Source: Bradyrhizobium erythrophlei (GTDB lineage: Bacteria > Pseudomonadota > Alphaproteobacteria > Rhizobiales > Xanthobacteraceae). From it: 64,000 nucleotides of DNA. The stretch spans positions 2,604,001-2,668,000 of the forward strand of contig NZ_LT670849.1 in the NCBI RefSeq assembly GCF_900142985.1, written 5' to 3'. The first letter of the stretch is position 1. Every line of letters starts with the position of its first letter. This document shows positions 1 to 9,539 of this stretch, one piece after another. The position numbers and the translations under genes were made by a program. The notes under the pieces were generated by a model, which ran no database searches, was not told where the DNA came from, and saw only the letters and a list, made by a program, of their open reading frames with translations.

Positions 1-936
1 CGGCAGTGCGGACCGAAACTGCTCCATGCCCGCTCGCGATGCGAGAAAACCGCCCTCAACGCTGCGGCTGAGTTCCTCAAGTCGCGCAGCCGCGTTCATG
101 ACATCGCCGTTGAAGACGATCGCGCGCTTTATGTCGCCGATTTCGCCGACGATCACCGCTCCAAAATGTAGACTTCCGCGAATGCGGGGTAGGACTCCGA
201 ACTCCCGCTCAAGCTGGCCAGCTGCGAGCGATAATTCATCGCGCATCGCTATGAAACAACGCAGCGGACGGCAATCGACTGCGCCGCTGCGTTCGCGCCA
301 GGTCACGATCACCTCGTCGCCGACATAGTTAAGGACTTCACCCCGATAATCGACCACGGCAAGGGTAAGCAGACGAAAGGTGCGATCGAGCAGGCGATGA
401 ATGGCGATCCCGCCGAGCCGCTCGGCCAGTCCCGTTGATCCCGCTATATCGACAAAAAGCACGAAGCGGTTTTCCTCGACCGGGAGATGATATCGCCCAG
501 TGACGAAGTTTAGGAATGCGCGGGGCCCGATGATGTTGGCGATCCCGAGAACGAGGTTGGCCAAAACCACGAATACAACGGAGTAGACGATAGATATCCA
601 GAAGGTCTTGCGAGACGGATCGGGAGGAACCCGCGCGATAATCTCACCCAACTGGAAGTACAGAATGGGAACGATGATAGCCGCATAGATTGCGGTTCGC
701 ACCAGCAGATTGGCTGTGAACGAAAGGCTACCAAGCCACGGACGCATCGGACCTTCCAGGACGAACAGCGAGATGCCGCCGAGCGCGACCCCAAGAAAGA
801 CTCCATACGCAATCCCTGCCGCTATCGCAGAAGGCGACATGAGACCATTTGCAACAACGAAAGCGACTCCTCCGATCGCGCTGGCAACGGTGACGACCGC
901 AAGCAGTCGCAGCTTTCTTTCAAGCCGTGCGTTCAT
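1..936 (-). CDS. Membrane-anchored class III adenylate/guanylate cyclase, C-terminus cut by window edge
   Basis: The reading frame is open from ATG 936 to base 1, giving 312 codons without a stop, so the 3' end lies outside. The first ~130 residues contain about four hydrophobic stretches (around 10-30, 35-60, 75-95 and 110-130), suggesting an integral membrane sensor. The rest is a class III nucleotidyl cyclase domain: FVDIAGSTGLAERLG carries the first metal-binding Asp, NYVGDEVIVTW the second metal Asp loop, and a later GEIGDIKRAIVFNGDVMNAA stretch matches the conserved C-terminal half. It would make cAMP (or cGMP) at the inner membrane. The substrate cannot be decided because the residues that choose it were not aligned. 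It is divergent from the next gene, with about 230 nt between. Confidence 0.88.
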   Translation of the reverse strand, partial: MNARLERKLRLLAVVTVASAIGGVAFVVANGLMSPSAIAAGIAYGVFLGVALGGISLFVLEGPMRPWLGSLSFTANLLVRTAIYAAIIVPILYFQLGEIIARVPPDPSRKTFWISIVYSVVFVVLANLVLGIANIIGPRAFLNFVTGRYHLPVEENRFVLFVDIAGSTGLAERLGGIAIHRLLDRTFRLLTLAVVDYRGEVLNYVGDEVIVTWRERSGAVDCRPLRCFIAMRDELSLAAGQLEREFGVLPRIRGSLHFGAVIVGEIGDIKRAIVFNGDVMNAAARLEELSRSVEGGFLASRAGMEQFRSALP

Positions 937-1169
937 CGGACCCTCATCTGTCTATAGCGCTAAGAGAGGCGACATGCGCCCTTTGCAACACAGTATAACC
1001 ACGAGAATTGCTTCCTAGTCCGTTGCGGGACGTATCGCGGACATTGCCACCGAAGATATATATTTGCGGGGCGCAACGTTCGGCTCTTCCAATTCGACCC
1101 TCCTTCTGTATCGTCGGCCAATTGGAGCGAGCCGAGCTTGCGCCTAACCGTTTTCAAACGGAGGAAACG

Positions 1170-2180
1170 ATGACCACGCGCCGGGATTTCATCAAGACCG
1201 CAGTCGCGGCAACCGTCGGCACCTCGGCCTTCGGGCAAGCAACACAAGCAAAGACGGATCCTGCGACTGGGCCAAAACAATTGCCACGGGGGCTAACTCT
1301 GCTCTCGATTGCAAAGGCTGGCGGTGCCGAGACACTCGGCGTGAAGTTGCCGAGTGGCATTCTGGACGTCGCGGACGCGCGAGAGGCATTGAAGATCAAC
1401 GCGCCAACGACGCTTGAGGATCTCCTTGCCTCTGGGAATGCTGGTGCTCTCGAGCAACTGATCGCCGCAGGGAAGGACCGACGGGAATTCCTGCGCGACG
1501 AGGTCAATATCAAATTCGGCCGCTTGTTTACGAAGCCCGGGAAGATCGTTTGTGTGGGCTTGAACTATAAGGAACACGCCGAGGAAGCCGGGGAGAAACT
1601 CCCGACAGTGCCCATCCTGTTCAACAAATTCAATAATACACTCAGCGCTCACAATTGCACGATCAAGCTTCCGCCTCGCGAAGTCTCCTATAAGTTCGAC
1701 TATGAGACCGAACTCCTAGTAGTAATGGGAAAGACGGCTCGCAACGTTTCGGAAGCGGAGGCCCTCGACTATGTGGCTGGTTACGCGATTGGACACGACT
1801 TCTCAGCCCGCGATCTGCAGCTCGAGACGGGCGGCCAATGGATGGTCGGCAAGACGTTGGACGATTTCGCGCCCATAGGACCGTACTTCGTATCGGCGGA
1901 TCTAGTGGATCCAAACAATCTGTCTATCGAGACGTTTGTGAACGATGAGACAAAGCCGCGTCAGTCGTCCCATACCTCGAAGTTTATCTTCAATCCGCAG
2001 AAGGTGATTTCATACACTTCCAAGATGTTTGCGCTGGAGCCGGGAGACATCATCTTCACTGGTACCCCTTCGGGGGTGATCATAGGTATGCCGAAGGAAA
2101 AGCAGGTTTGGCTCAAGGCTGGCGACAGAATCGTAAGCCGGATCGATAAACTTGGAACGTTGAAGTTTGATCTCGCTTGA
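1170..2180 (+). CDS. Tat-exported fumarylacetoacetate hydrolase family protein
   Basis: The 336-residue product starts at ATG 1170, preceded by a strong GGAGGAAACG ribosome site. The frame is open further upstream, but that part has no such site and would hide the signal. The N-terminus MTTRRDFIK followed by an Ala-rich stretch is a twin-arginine signal, so the enzyme is probably exported. From about residue 100 the fumarylacetoacetase C-terminal fold is clear: KIVCVGLNYKEHAEEAG, the DYETELLVV metal-binding acidic residues, GHDFSARDLQ and the FTGTPSGV stretch near the end. Family members cleave C-C bonds or isomerise beta-keto acids in catabolic routes. The substrate here is unknown. The following IS1182-like element begins only about 8 nt after the stop. 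Confidence 0.88.
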   Translation: MTTRRDFIKTAVAATVGTSAFGQATQAKTDPATGPKQLPRGLTLLSIAKAGGAETLGVKLPSGILDVADAREALKINAPTTLEDLLASGNAGALEQLIAAGKDRREFLRDEVNIKFGRLFTKPGKIVCVGLNYKEHAEEAGEKLPTVPILFNKFNNTLSAHNCTIKLPPREVSYKFDYETELLVVMGKTARNVSEAEALDYVAGYAIGHDFSARDLQLETGGQWMVGKTLDDFAPIGPYFVSADLVDPNNLSIETFVNDETKPRQSSHTSKFIFNPQKVISYTSKMFALEPGDIIFTGTPSGVIIGMPKEKQVWLKAGDRIVSRIDKLGTLKFDLA

Positions 2181-2188
2181 GAGAAAAA

Positions 2189-3790
2189 CTTCCGCCATTG
2201 GCAGATTTTGTTGCAGAAGTCGGTTGAGACAGGCCTCCAACCGTGATTCCGTTGTGTCGACGCGAATCGCGGCGAGGTCGATCCATGATGGGCCGTCTGA
2301 AGAGTGACCAAGGTCAACTGTTCTACGAGTTTCATCTTGGCGAGGCGGTTCCCGAAGATCATCTGGTGCGGAAGATCGATGCTGCTCTCGATCTTTCCTG
2401 GCTTCGCAGCGAACTGGCACCTCATTATTCATCGATGGGTCGCCCATCAATCGATCCGGAGTTGATGATCCGGATGCTGGTCGTGGGGTATGTCTTTGCG
2501 ATCCGCTCGGAGCGATTGATCTGCCGTGAAGTGCAGGTGAACCTCGCCTATCGCTGGTTCTGCAAGCTCGGCATCGAAGATGCCATCCCGGACCATTCAG
2601 CGTTCTCGCGTGCCCGCAACGAGCGTTTCCGCGAGGGGAATGTTTTTCGCCACGTGTTCGAGCGGGTCGTCGAAGCGTGCCTCGCGGCTGGGCTGGTTGG
2701 GGGTGAAGGTTTTGCCGTTGATGCGAGCCTGATCGCGGCCGACGCCAACAAGCAGCGCTCGATCGCGGGTCAGGATTGGCGCAGGGATCGCGATCCGGCG
2801 AGGTCTAGCCGTGCGGTGAAGGAGTATCTGGCGACCCTCGACGATGCGGCGTGGGGCGCCGCCAGCGACGTTGTCCCGAAGTTCGTCTCGCCGTCCGATC
2901 CGGCGGCGCAGTGGACCGGGGCTCACAAGGGGCCAGCGTTCTTCGCTTCCTCCGACAACTATCTCATCGACGTGAAGTTCGGCGTCATCGTTGACGTGGA
3001 GGCATCCCGCTCCATTCGCCAGGCCGAGGTCGGCGCGGCGAGGACCATGCTCGAGCGAACGGAGGAGCGCTTCGGCCTCAAGCCGGAGCGGCTTGCGGCC
3101 GATACCGCCTACGGGACGGCTTCGATGCTGAACTGGCTGGTCGAGGAGAAGGGCATCGCGCCACATATTCCGGTGAACGACAAGTCGCAGCGAGACGATG
3201 GCACCTTCTCACGCAGCGATTTTCGATATGATCCGGCAAGCGACATCTACCTCTGCCCGGGTGGAAAGCGGCTCAGGACGAGCGGCACGGTGCACGATGA
3301 CAAGACGCTTCTGTATCGTGCCAGCAGGCGGGACTGCGGGATATGCCCGCTCAAACCCCAGTGCTGCCCAAAGGAGCCATCACGCAAGATCCCGCGCGAC
3401 ATCCATGAGCGCGCCCGCGACGTTGCCCGGTCTTTCGTTGGCTCCGAGGGCTTTGAGCAGTCGCGGCGTGAGCGCAAGAAGATCGAGATGCGCTTTGCAC
3501 ACCTCAAACGTATTCTGAGGCTCGACCGGCTTCGACTGCGTGGCCCACGAGGGGCCCAAGATGAATTTGTTCTAGCCGCCATCGCCCAGAACCTACGACG
3601 GCTAGCCAAATTGGTCGCCCGGCCGCCGCCATATGCGCTTCAGTGCATCGCGTAGCGTCACAGTTGCGTAAACATCAGGGTGGCAGCCGCTCAGGATTGA
3701 GCGGCATCAACCGCCCCGTCAAAAACCTCAATCGCAATCCTCGCCAACCCAACCAACTACTTTCGCAACAAAATCGGCACTTTTCCGACG
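2189..3790. mobile_element. IS1182-family-like insertion sequence with imperfect terminal inverted repeats
   Basis: A single transposase gene lies between two related ends. Bases 2189-2220 and the reverse complement of 3759-3790 agree at about 22 of 32 positions, including an unbroken GATTTTGTTGC core. The ends were found by eye, and no target duplication could be identified with confidence. The element sits directly after the stop of the fumarylacetoacetase-like gene and next to an IS110 copy, making this an IS-dense stretch. Confidence 0.6.
2285..3655 (+). CDS. IS1182-family transposase
   Basis: This 456-residue protein starts at ATG 2285 (a second ATG follows at once). It has the layout of IS1182/IS5-superfamily DDE transposases. 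There is an N-terminal InsH-like part (FHLGEAVPEDHLVRKID, GRPSIDPELMIRMLVVGY). A catalytic core follows, with FAVDASLIAADA (first Asp region), LAADTAYGTASMLNWL (second Asp) and an ExxFAHLKRILRL region carrying the final Glu. A Cys cluster (CGICPLKPQCCP) precedes the last catalytic segment, as is usual for this family. The length is normal and no disruption is seen, so it may be active. Confidence 0.9.
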   Translation: MMGRLKSDQGQLFYEFHLGEAVPEDHLVRKIDAALDLSWLRSELAPHYSSMGRPSIDPELMIRMLVVGYVFAIRSERLICREVQVNLAYRWFCKLGIEDAIPDHSAFSRARNERFREGNVFRHVFERVVEACLAAGLVGGEGFAVDASLIAADANKQRSIAGQDWRRDRDPARSSRAVKEYLATLDDAAWGAASDVVPKFVSPSDPAAQWTGAHKGPAFFASSDNYLIDVKFGVIVDVEASRSIRQAEVGAARTMLERTEERFGLKPERLAADTAYGTASMLNWLVEEKGIAPHIPVNDKSQRDDGTFSRSDFRYDPASDIYLCPGGKRLRTSGTVHDDKTLLYRASRRDCGICPLKPQCCPKEPSRKIPRDIHERARDVARSFVGSEGFEQSRRERKKIEMRFAHLKRILRLDRLRLRGPRGAQDEFVLAAIAQNLRRLAKLVARPPPYALQCIA

Positions 3791-4203
3791 TTACCGACCA
3801 CGCAGTCCACGTCTGTTCACGAGGGTAAAGCGGACTCGCAACGTACCTGCGAAACGACGCGAATGACCCGGATGTATGGACCGGCTGCTTTTCGCAAGAG
3901 AGATCGTGCGTGGATAGCGGAAGTCGCTGATAAGTATCCGGCCTCACATGATGATTCCTCTGTCAACGGTTTTCTGCCGACGGCGATCCGAGGTGAGCTC
4001 TCTTGCTGCAGGGCTTCCCTGCTAACCTCACATCCGGCGGGATGGTAATCCCGACCACTGTCCCACATTCGGGACGGGAGAGCTTCGAAGGAACGGCACC
4101 ACTCTGTGAAGACGGCGCCGAAGCGCCACGCCGGACAACGGCGACGTTCCCTCGGATCACCGGACCGCTGTGCCGTTGCAGCGCTGCCCGGTTTCGGCGA
4201 CGG
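3791..4203. other. Gene-free stretch between two insertion sequences
   Basis: No convincing coding region is visible. Small open frames here lack ribosome sites and resemble nothing known to me. The right part (about 3950-4203) lies directly 3' of the IS110 transposase gene and is probably that element's non-coding end. It contains short inverted repeats around 4020-4080. Confidence 0.4.
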
Positions 4204-5358
4204 TTAGATGGAGGGCTTCATGACCGCACCCTCAAGCATCACACCGTCGATGACGAACCGCCATAAGGCAACCAGGAGTTTACGCGCGAGCGCGACCACC
4301 ATGACCTTGCGAACGCGGCGGCCAGTCGAACCGACGCGCTCACGGAACCAGACCACCTGCGTGGCGCCCGGTTGGTAGCGTTGCCAAAGCCAGGCCAATT
4401 CGACCATCACTGTTCTGAGCCGACGGTTGCCCGCTTTCCCGATGCCCCGCTCACGATCGATGCCCCCGCTGTTATACGGGGTCGAGGTGAGGCCGGCGTA
4501 TGACCCGAGCGCCTTGCCATTAGCGAAGCGTCGAACAAATGCTTCTCGCACCAGCACGGTTGCGCTCTGCACACCGATGCCGCGCAGGCGGATGAGTTGC
4601 TGGATCATTTTTCCGGCCTGGTCCGGAGCGTCAGTTTTAGCGACGGCATCACGTTCAAGTTCTAACTCCGCAATCTGCACAAGCACGAGTTCCAGCCTCG
4701 TAAGCAAACGCGCGATCTTGGCCAATGCATTTGGCGGTATCGGATTGCCAAGGCCGGTCCGCAGCTCAGTCAGCCGGCGGCGACGGCTTTGAAGAAGGGG
4801 ATTGTAATCGTCCGCGCCCAGTGTCGCCAGAATGGCGCCGATCCGATTCACGAGGCCGACGCGCTCGGAGACCAGCTCACTCCGCTCCCGGACACACCGC
4901 CGCGCATCCTCATCGGCTTCGTCTGGGATTGGCACCATCGAACAGACGCGGGGCTCACCGCGAAGCCAGGCAAGCAAAGTGCGCAACAGCAGCTCCGCAT
5001 CGATGCCGTCCGATTTGGCGCGACGCATGCGCCGGTCCACCGGTACACTCGAAGGCTGGACGACGTGCACCTCTATGTCATGCGCTATGAGCCATCTCGC
5101 CAGCCAAAACCCGCACCATCCGGCCTCATAGCTGGCGATCACGCGCTTGACCGGGCGACCAGCGGCAGCAGCTCGGGTTCGATAGCCATTAATCGCCACC
5201 AACAGATCATTTTTATTCGGCTCGATAGTCCGCTTTGCCTTGGTCTGCGAAAGGCCAGGCACCTGCCCCGCTAACACCCAGCTCTTGTTGCTCAACTCAA
5301 TCGCTAGAACGAGCGTTTGATCGTAATCGACAGGCAGAATGTTGGTCGAATGATTCAT
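4204..5358 (-). CDS. IS110-family transposase, intact
   Basis: The 384-residue product is full length for IS110 transposases, which are RNA-guided DEDD recombinases. The RuvC-like N-terminal part has LAIELSNKSW, YEAGWCGFWLARWL and KSDGIDAELL, which supply the acidic residues. A helical middle follows, then the Tnp_20-type C-terminal domain with IRLRGIGVQSA, GSYAGLTSTPYNSGG (the conserved serine region) and the GKAGNRRLR basic segment. A GGAGG-containing leader precedes the ATG. Whether the guide RNA lies 5' (IS110 subgroup) or 3' (IS1111 subgroup) was not determined. Confidence 0.9.
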   Translation of the reverse strand: MNHSTNILPVDYDQTLVLAIELSNKSWVLAGQVPGLSQTKAKRTIEPNKNDLLVAINGYRTRAAAAGRPVKRVIASYEAGWCGFWLARWLIAHDIEVHVVQPSSVPVDRRMRRAKSDGIDAELLLRTLLAWLRGEPRVCSMVPIPDEADEDARRCVRERSELVSERVGLVNRIGAILATLGADDYNPLLQSRRRRLTELRTGLGNPIPPNALAKIARLLTRLELVLVQIAELELERDAVAKTDAPDQAGKMIQQLIRLRGIGVQSATVLVREAFVRRFANGKALGSYAGLTSTPYNSGGIDRERGIGKAGNRRLRTVMVELAWLWQRYQPGATQVVWFRERVGSTGRRVRKVMVVALARKLLVALWRFVIDGVMLEGAVMKPSI

Positions 5359-5582
5359 GATCAGACCTCCGGTTTAGGAGGACGCAGCTTAGCTCCTCTG
5401 CGCCTCAATCATGGGATCTGTTTGATCGGCTCGCGGGCCGTGGCCTTGATGGGAATACGCACGCATCTTGGTCTCATTAACGGACAGGTTGGCGAACAAC
5501 CATTCGGGTCACCAGACTCTCGATGCGTTCATCGATCCGTTCCATGCATTTTCTCTGTCGCGAACTCCGATGAGGTCTTGGC
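5359..5582 (-). other. Non-coding junction of two IS110 elements, candidate bridge RNA region
   Basis: These 224 bases are the 5' leader of the intact IS110 transposase and, at their left end, the 3' flank of the next, frameshifted IS110 copy. IS110-group elements encode a structured guide (bridge) RNA in this 5' position. A short inverted repeat (CCTCC..GGAGG, about 5365-5385) is visible just before the start codon. No fold was computed. Confidence 0.3.
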
Positions 5583-6634
5583 TCAGATCGCCACGGCCTC
5601 GTGACGGTTGATGTCAAAGGTCTTTTCGTTACGCAGGATGCTCCAGGCGATCCGTGCCAGTTTGTTGGCGAGGGCCGTCGCCAGCTTGTTGCGGTGAAGA
5701 CGTGGTGCTGCGTTCAGAAGCCATGCTCCAAAGCTGAAGCGCTCCCAATTGTGCGGACGCATCAGGATGACGTTTGCGGCCTGGATGAACAGGGTTCTGA
5801 GATACTTGCTCCCGCGCTTGGAAATGCGGCCGAGGATGGATCGGCCACCTGTGCTGTACTGGCGTGGTACGAGACCAAGCCATGCGCCGAAATCGCGTCC
5901 GCGCTCGAATGCCTCGCCGGTACCAATGGCGGCGACCACGGCGGTCGAGATCAGCGGGCCAATGCCGGGAACGCTCATGAGGCGCTGGCAATTGGCTTCC
6001 TTCTCGCTGATCTTCTCGACTCACCGGTGATCGTCTCGATTCGTTTATCGAGCGAAATCCAGTCCTCATAAAGGCCCGCGATCAGGCCGCCCATCCGGGG
6101 CGATATCTCGTCCTGGCGGTTCTTTAAAATTGCCAAGAGAGAGTTGCGCAGAGCCCTCGATCCGGTCCTGACCGCGATGCCTTGCTCGATAAGGAAGGCT
6201 CGGATCTGATTGATCGTGGCAGTCCGACGCGAGACCAGGCGGGAGCGAACGCGATGGCAGGCCTGAAGATCGAGTTGATCCTGTGTCTTCTCGCGCACGG
6301 TGCGCAGGTTCGGCCGCAGGGATGCTTCAGCAATGGCTTCGGCATTGTTGTAATCGTTCTTTTGCCCCTTCACGAACGGCTTCACATAGATCGCAGGGAT
6401 GATCCTGGGCTCATGCCCAAGCTGCCGCAGAGCCCGGCTGATAAAGTGCGCACTCAGGCACGCCTCCATGCCGACGATGCTCGCAGGCAGTCTTTTGAAG
6501 GTCTCAATGAGCGCAAGTCGCTTGATCTTGCGGCGAAAAGCGATCTTACCGTCTGCGCTAAAGCCGACAATGTGGAAAACTTCCTTGCCAATGTCGACGC
6601 CGATCGAGGCCAAGGGCGGTGTGGTGGTATCCAT
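5583..6634 (-). pseudogene. IS110-family transposase broken by a frameshift
   Basis: The first part (6634 to about 6020) reads MDTTTPPLASIGVDIGKEVFH and continues through GMEACLSAH and NDYNNAEAIAEA to ETITGE, then runs into a wrong frame. The C-terminal part (VEKISEKEANCQRLMSVPG, then AWLGLVPRQYSTGG and RISKRGSKYLR) continues in the -1 frame and ends at 5583. Joined, they would give about 350 residues, which is normal for the family. One missing base near 6020-6024 explains the break. There is no run of A's or other slippery site, so programmed frameshifting is unlikely. The C-terminal domain retains the conserved serine region. Confidence 0.85.
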
Positions 6635-6861
6635 GGGCTGCTTCTCCGGGTGCTGCGGTATAGTCTTTGAAGACTATCCCCGCGGGGGAAGCAGCCGGTC
6701 CATCCCATTAGCGGAGATTTCGCGCGCCAACCAGATGCAACGGCGGAGGATGCCCGTTCCAGCGGCATACCGTGCAACGATTGCTTCGCAGCATCCGCCG
6801 CAAGAGCACGACGGCAGGGCCGTAGACCGTTCGGAGACAGGCCTATAGAATAATTAAGCGA

Positions 6862-8145
6862 ATGCTTAACAGGGATATAGAAGGCCGATCCAATGAGGAA
6901 GCAGTGCTGGCTTATGGAGGAGCGTGCGCTGCGGCAATTGTAATGTTGACGTTATCCTCGGCGGACGCACAGTCGCAAAATTGGAAGTGGTGCGCCAAGC
7001 TGGTGCCGAACGTTACGCCGGACATGCAAATATTCGGCTGCAAAGCGCTGATAAAATCGGACAGCACAAGTCGACCGGACGCGGCTTTCTCCTACAATCT
7101 CGGTAACGGGTATTATGACAAACAGGATTACCAACTAGCTATCGCCAACTACAACGACGCCCTCCGGATCAGACCCCGTGACGTGCATGCATTAAAAAAT
7201 CGGGGGAGAGCGTATCACTTTAGCGGCGATTACGATCGTGCAATCGCCGACTATAATGAGGTCATCCGGCTTAGCCCAGATGATAGCGTTCCGTTTTTTC
7301 TTCGAGGCTTGGCGAACTACAGAAAGAAGGACTACGACCGCGCGATTTCAGATTACGATCAGGCTCTTCTGCTTAATCCAACAGACGAGGAATCTTTTGG
7401 CGCACGCGGAAATGCCTATTTCGACAAGAAGGACTATGATCGTGCCATCGCTAGCTATAACGAAGCGCTTCGGATCAAGCCAAATTATTTGAACGCATTG
7501 CACAACCGCGGCCGGTCTTACGAAATTAGGAACAACTACGATGCGGCCATTGCCGATTTCGGTGACGTGATCAGGATCGATCCTACCAACGCAAGTGTCC
7601 GCAACGAGCGTTGCTGGCTAAGGGCAATTACTGGTCACGATTTGCAAGAAGCACTTCTCGACTGCGATGAATCGCTTCGCCTTAATCCCGACGGCCACGC
7701 GCTTAACAGCCGTGGGCTCGTGCAACTCAAACTAGGTGCATTCGACCGAGCGATTACTGACTACGACGCGGCCATCATATTCAACGGAAATGACGCCGAT
7801 TCATTATACGGGCGCGGCGTTGCGAAACTGAAGTTGGGCGATACAGCCGCCGACATCGCCGCCGCCAAAGCAGTGAAAGCCGACATCGCGGATGTCTATT
7901 CCAGTTACGGCATAGACGGGATTAGCCCTGTAGCCGGGATTAGCCCTGCAGCCACGCCTCCCACAGCTCAAACTGTTCAGACAGCGCCTTCCGCGGCGGG
8001 CGACTGTTCGCGAGCCGAGACGCATTGGAAGAGCGCCGAAGATATCAGAACGCTTGCGGCCTATCAGGACCACCTTAAGCGTTTTCCCAATTGTGATTTT
8101 GCGGGGCTAGCGGCCGCACGCATTGAGCAACTATCAAGGAACTAG
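6862..8145 (+). CDS. Exported tetratricopeptide-repeat protein
   Basis: The product has 427 residues. After a short N-terminal segment with a hydrophobic, Ala-rich stretch ending in SSADAQ (signal-peptide-like), it carries about seven to eight TPR units between residues ~70 and ~330. Each has the ALRIRP / YDRAIADY / GRAYH type pattern. A short linker has a tandem GISPVAGISPAA repeat (bases about 7918-7950). The last ~50 residues (DCSRAETHWKSAEDIRT...) form a separate small module that I associate with the C-terminus of other secreted alphaproteobacterial proteins. TPRs scaffold protein contacts, and the partner is unknown. The start is uncertain because no good ribosome site precedes ATG 6862. 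Confidence 0.8.
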   Translation: MLNRDIEGRSNEEAVLAYGGACAAAIVMLTLSSADAQSQNWKWCAKLVPNVTPDMQIFGCKALIKSDSTSRPDAAFSYNLGNGYYDKQDYQLAIANYNDALRIRPRDVHALKNRGRAYHFSGDYDRAIADYNEVIRLSPDDSVPFFLRGLANYRKKDYDRAISDYDQALLLNPTDEESFGARGNAYFDKKDYDRAIASYNEALRIKPNYLNALHNRGRSYEIRNNYDAAIADFGDVIRIDPTNASVRNERCWLRAITGHDLQEALLDCDESLRLNPDGHALNSRGLVQLKLGAFDRAITDYDAAIIFNGNDADSLYGRGVAKLKLGDTAADIAAAKAVKADIADVYSSYGIDGISPVAGISPAATPPTAQTVQTAPSAAGDCSRAETHWKSAEDIRTLAAYQDHLKRFPNCDFAGLAAARIEQLSRN

Positions 8146-8149
8146 TAGG

Positions 8150-8300
8150 ATGTGCTATTGGCACCGAACGGACATGCCGCGATGTCCGAGTTGAATCTGC
8201 TTTCGGGGTTAAACCAGACCTCACGATTGCGGACGCCGACTTGCGAGTTTGACCCATCTCGGTCATTGCGCGAAGCCGGATTTTGTAACACAATTCACCC
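8150..8300. repeat. Probable dispersed intergenic repeat
   Basis: This gene-free stretch (gaacggacatgccgcgatgt..., tttgacccatctcggtcatt) resembles short intergenic repeats that recur in Bradyrhizobium genomes and generate spurious 'MTEMGQTRK'-like open frames on the opposite strand. A related stretch occurs around 10805-10930. The assignment rests on memory of such sequences, not on a search. Confidence 0.3.
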
Positions 8301-8391
8301 GCCGCGTCCTTTTCGCTTCCACTCATTTCTGATTTGATCCTCTGCATTACATGCCGAAGGCGGTCGGTCCTGTACCTTGGGGCTCGAAGAG

Positions 8392-9378
8392 ATGAGACGG
8401 CGTCAACTCGTGGGGGGAATTGTCGGATCGGCGATATTCTGGCCGTTCGACGTGCTTGGGCAGCAAAGATCACCGGTGCGGCGCATCGCAGTTTTGTTGG
8501 GTTCGGCACCGTCCCCGCAGGCTGAGCAGTATCTTTCCGCGTTTTTTCTTCGTCTCGCAGACTTGGGATGGAAGGCGGGAGTTAACCTGCAAGCTGATGT
8601 TCGTTGGTGGAAAGACGGACAAGACCAGATGAAGCCCATTGTGGCGGAGCTGCTCGCATCGTCACCTGATGTTGTCGTTGCTTTCACCAATCTCGCCGTA
8701 GCCATTTTAAGGCCGTTCGCAGGAGACATCCCGATCGTATTTGTCGGCGTCGGCGACCCGATTGGTGACGGGATCGTATCAAGCCTGGCTCATCCTGGCG
8801 GCACTATCACTGGTTTTACCAGCCACGACGCTTCGATGGGCGGCAAATGGCTCGAAATGTTTAAGGAAGGCTGCCCTTCTCTGGCTCGCGTTACGGTGAT
8901 CCTTCATCCAGAAACGCGTACCCACCGTGCGCATTGGCAATCCCTGGCGGCTGCAGCACCCCAATTCGGGATTGAGGCGACGGCTGCTGCTGTACACGAC
9001 GCAGCCGAAATCGAGAATGCGATAGTCTCGTGTGCTTCAATGGAGAACGCAGGAATAGTTGTTCTTCCTCATGCCGTGACGCTTGTAAATCGCGAGCTCA
9101 TTGTCGCGCTGTCGCTACGCTACCGCTTGCCTGCCATGTTCCCCGCCTTCGGAGCCATCGCGGCAGGGGCGCTCTTTTCTTATAGTCTGGACTGGGAAGT
9201 GAGCTTCCGCGGGACCGCTGAATACGTTGATCGCATTCTACGCGGCGAGCGGCCGGGCGATCTTCCGGTGCAGGAGCCAACCAAGTTCTGGCTTGCCGTC
9301 AACCTCAAGACTGCGAGCGCAATCGGGGTCGCGGTCCCTGCTTCCTTTGTGAGCCGCGCCGACGAGGTGATCGAGTAG
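8392..9378 (+). CDS. ABC transporter substrate-binding protein (ABC_sub_bind family)
   Basis: The 328-residue product starts at ATG 8392 (MRRRQLVGG), giving an Arg-rich, hydrophobic signal-like N-terminus ending near VLGQ. The body matches the PF04392-type periplasmic binding proteins common in Bradyrhizobium: RRIAVLLGSAP, ELLASSPDVVVAFTN, IPIVFVGVGDPIGDGIV and GGTITGFTSHD, ending in KTASAIGVAVPASFVSRADEVIE. The ligand is unknown, and no permease or ATPase gene is next to it, so it is an orphan component here. It is followed by an IS110 copy. Confidence 0.85.
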   Translation: MRRRQLVGGIVGSAIFWPFDVLGQQRSPVRRIAVLLGSAPSPQAEQYLSAFFLRLADLGWKAGVNLQADVRWWKDGQDQMKPIVAELLASSPDVVVAFTNLAVAILRPFAGDIPIVFVGVGDPIGDGIVSSLAHPGGTITGFTSHDASMGGKWLEMFKEGCPSLARVTVILHPETRTHRAHWQSLAAAAPQFGIEATAAAVHDAAEIENAIVSCASMENAGIVVLPHAVTLVNRELIVALSLRYRLPAMFPAFGAIAAGALFSYSLDWEVSFRGTAEYVDRILRGERPGDLPVQEPTKFWLAVNLKTASAIGVAVPASFVSRADEVIE

Positions 9379-9539
9379 AGCCGCGTTGCTGCACCGCATG
9401 AGTCCGGAAGTGGCACAAAGATGGGGTAATCGGCCGGCCCAGCTTGTGGATAGCTGAAGATTTTGGGTGCTGCGCTTCAGGCTGATGGTGAAACGAGGTC
9501 CGTGGTAACGGCCTCAAGCATCAGAAGGAGAAGCGCAGC

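Noticed and set aside
5975..6030. Programmed -1 frameshift in the second IS110 copy
   Set aside because: No slippery sequence or downstream structure is visible at the junction, and IS110 transposases are normally made from one frame, so mutation is simpler.
8075..8509. 144-codon frame on the minus strand overlapping the TPR and substrate-binding genes
   Set aside because: It spans a dispersed repeat-like intergenic stretch and has no ribosome site or family match. It is of the kind produced by such repeats.
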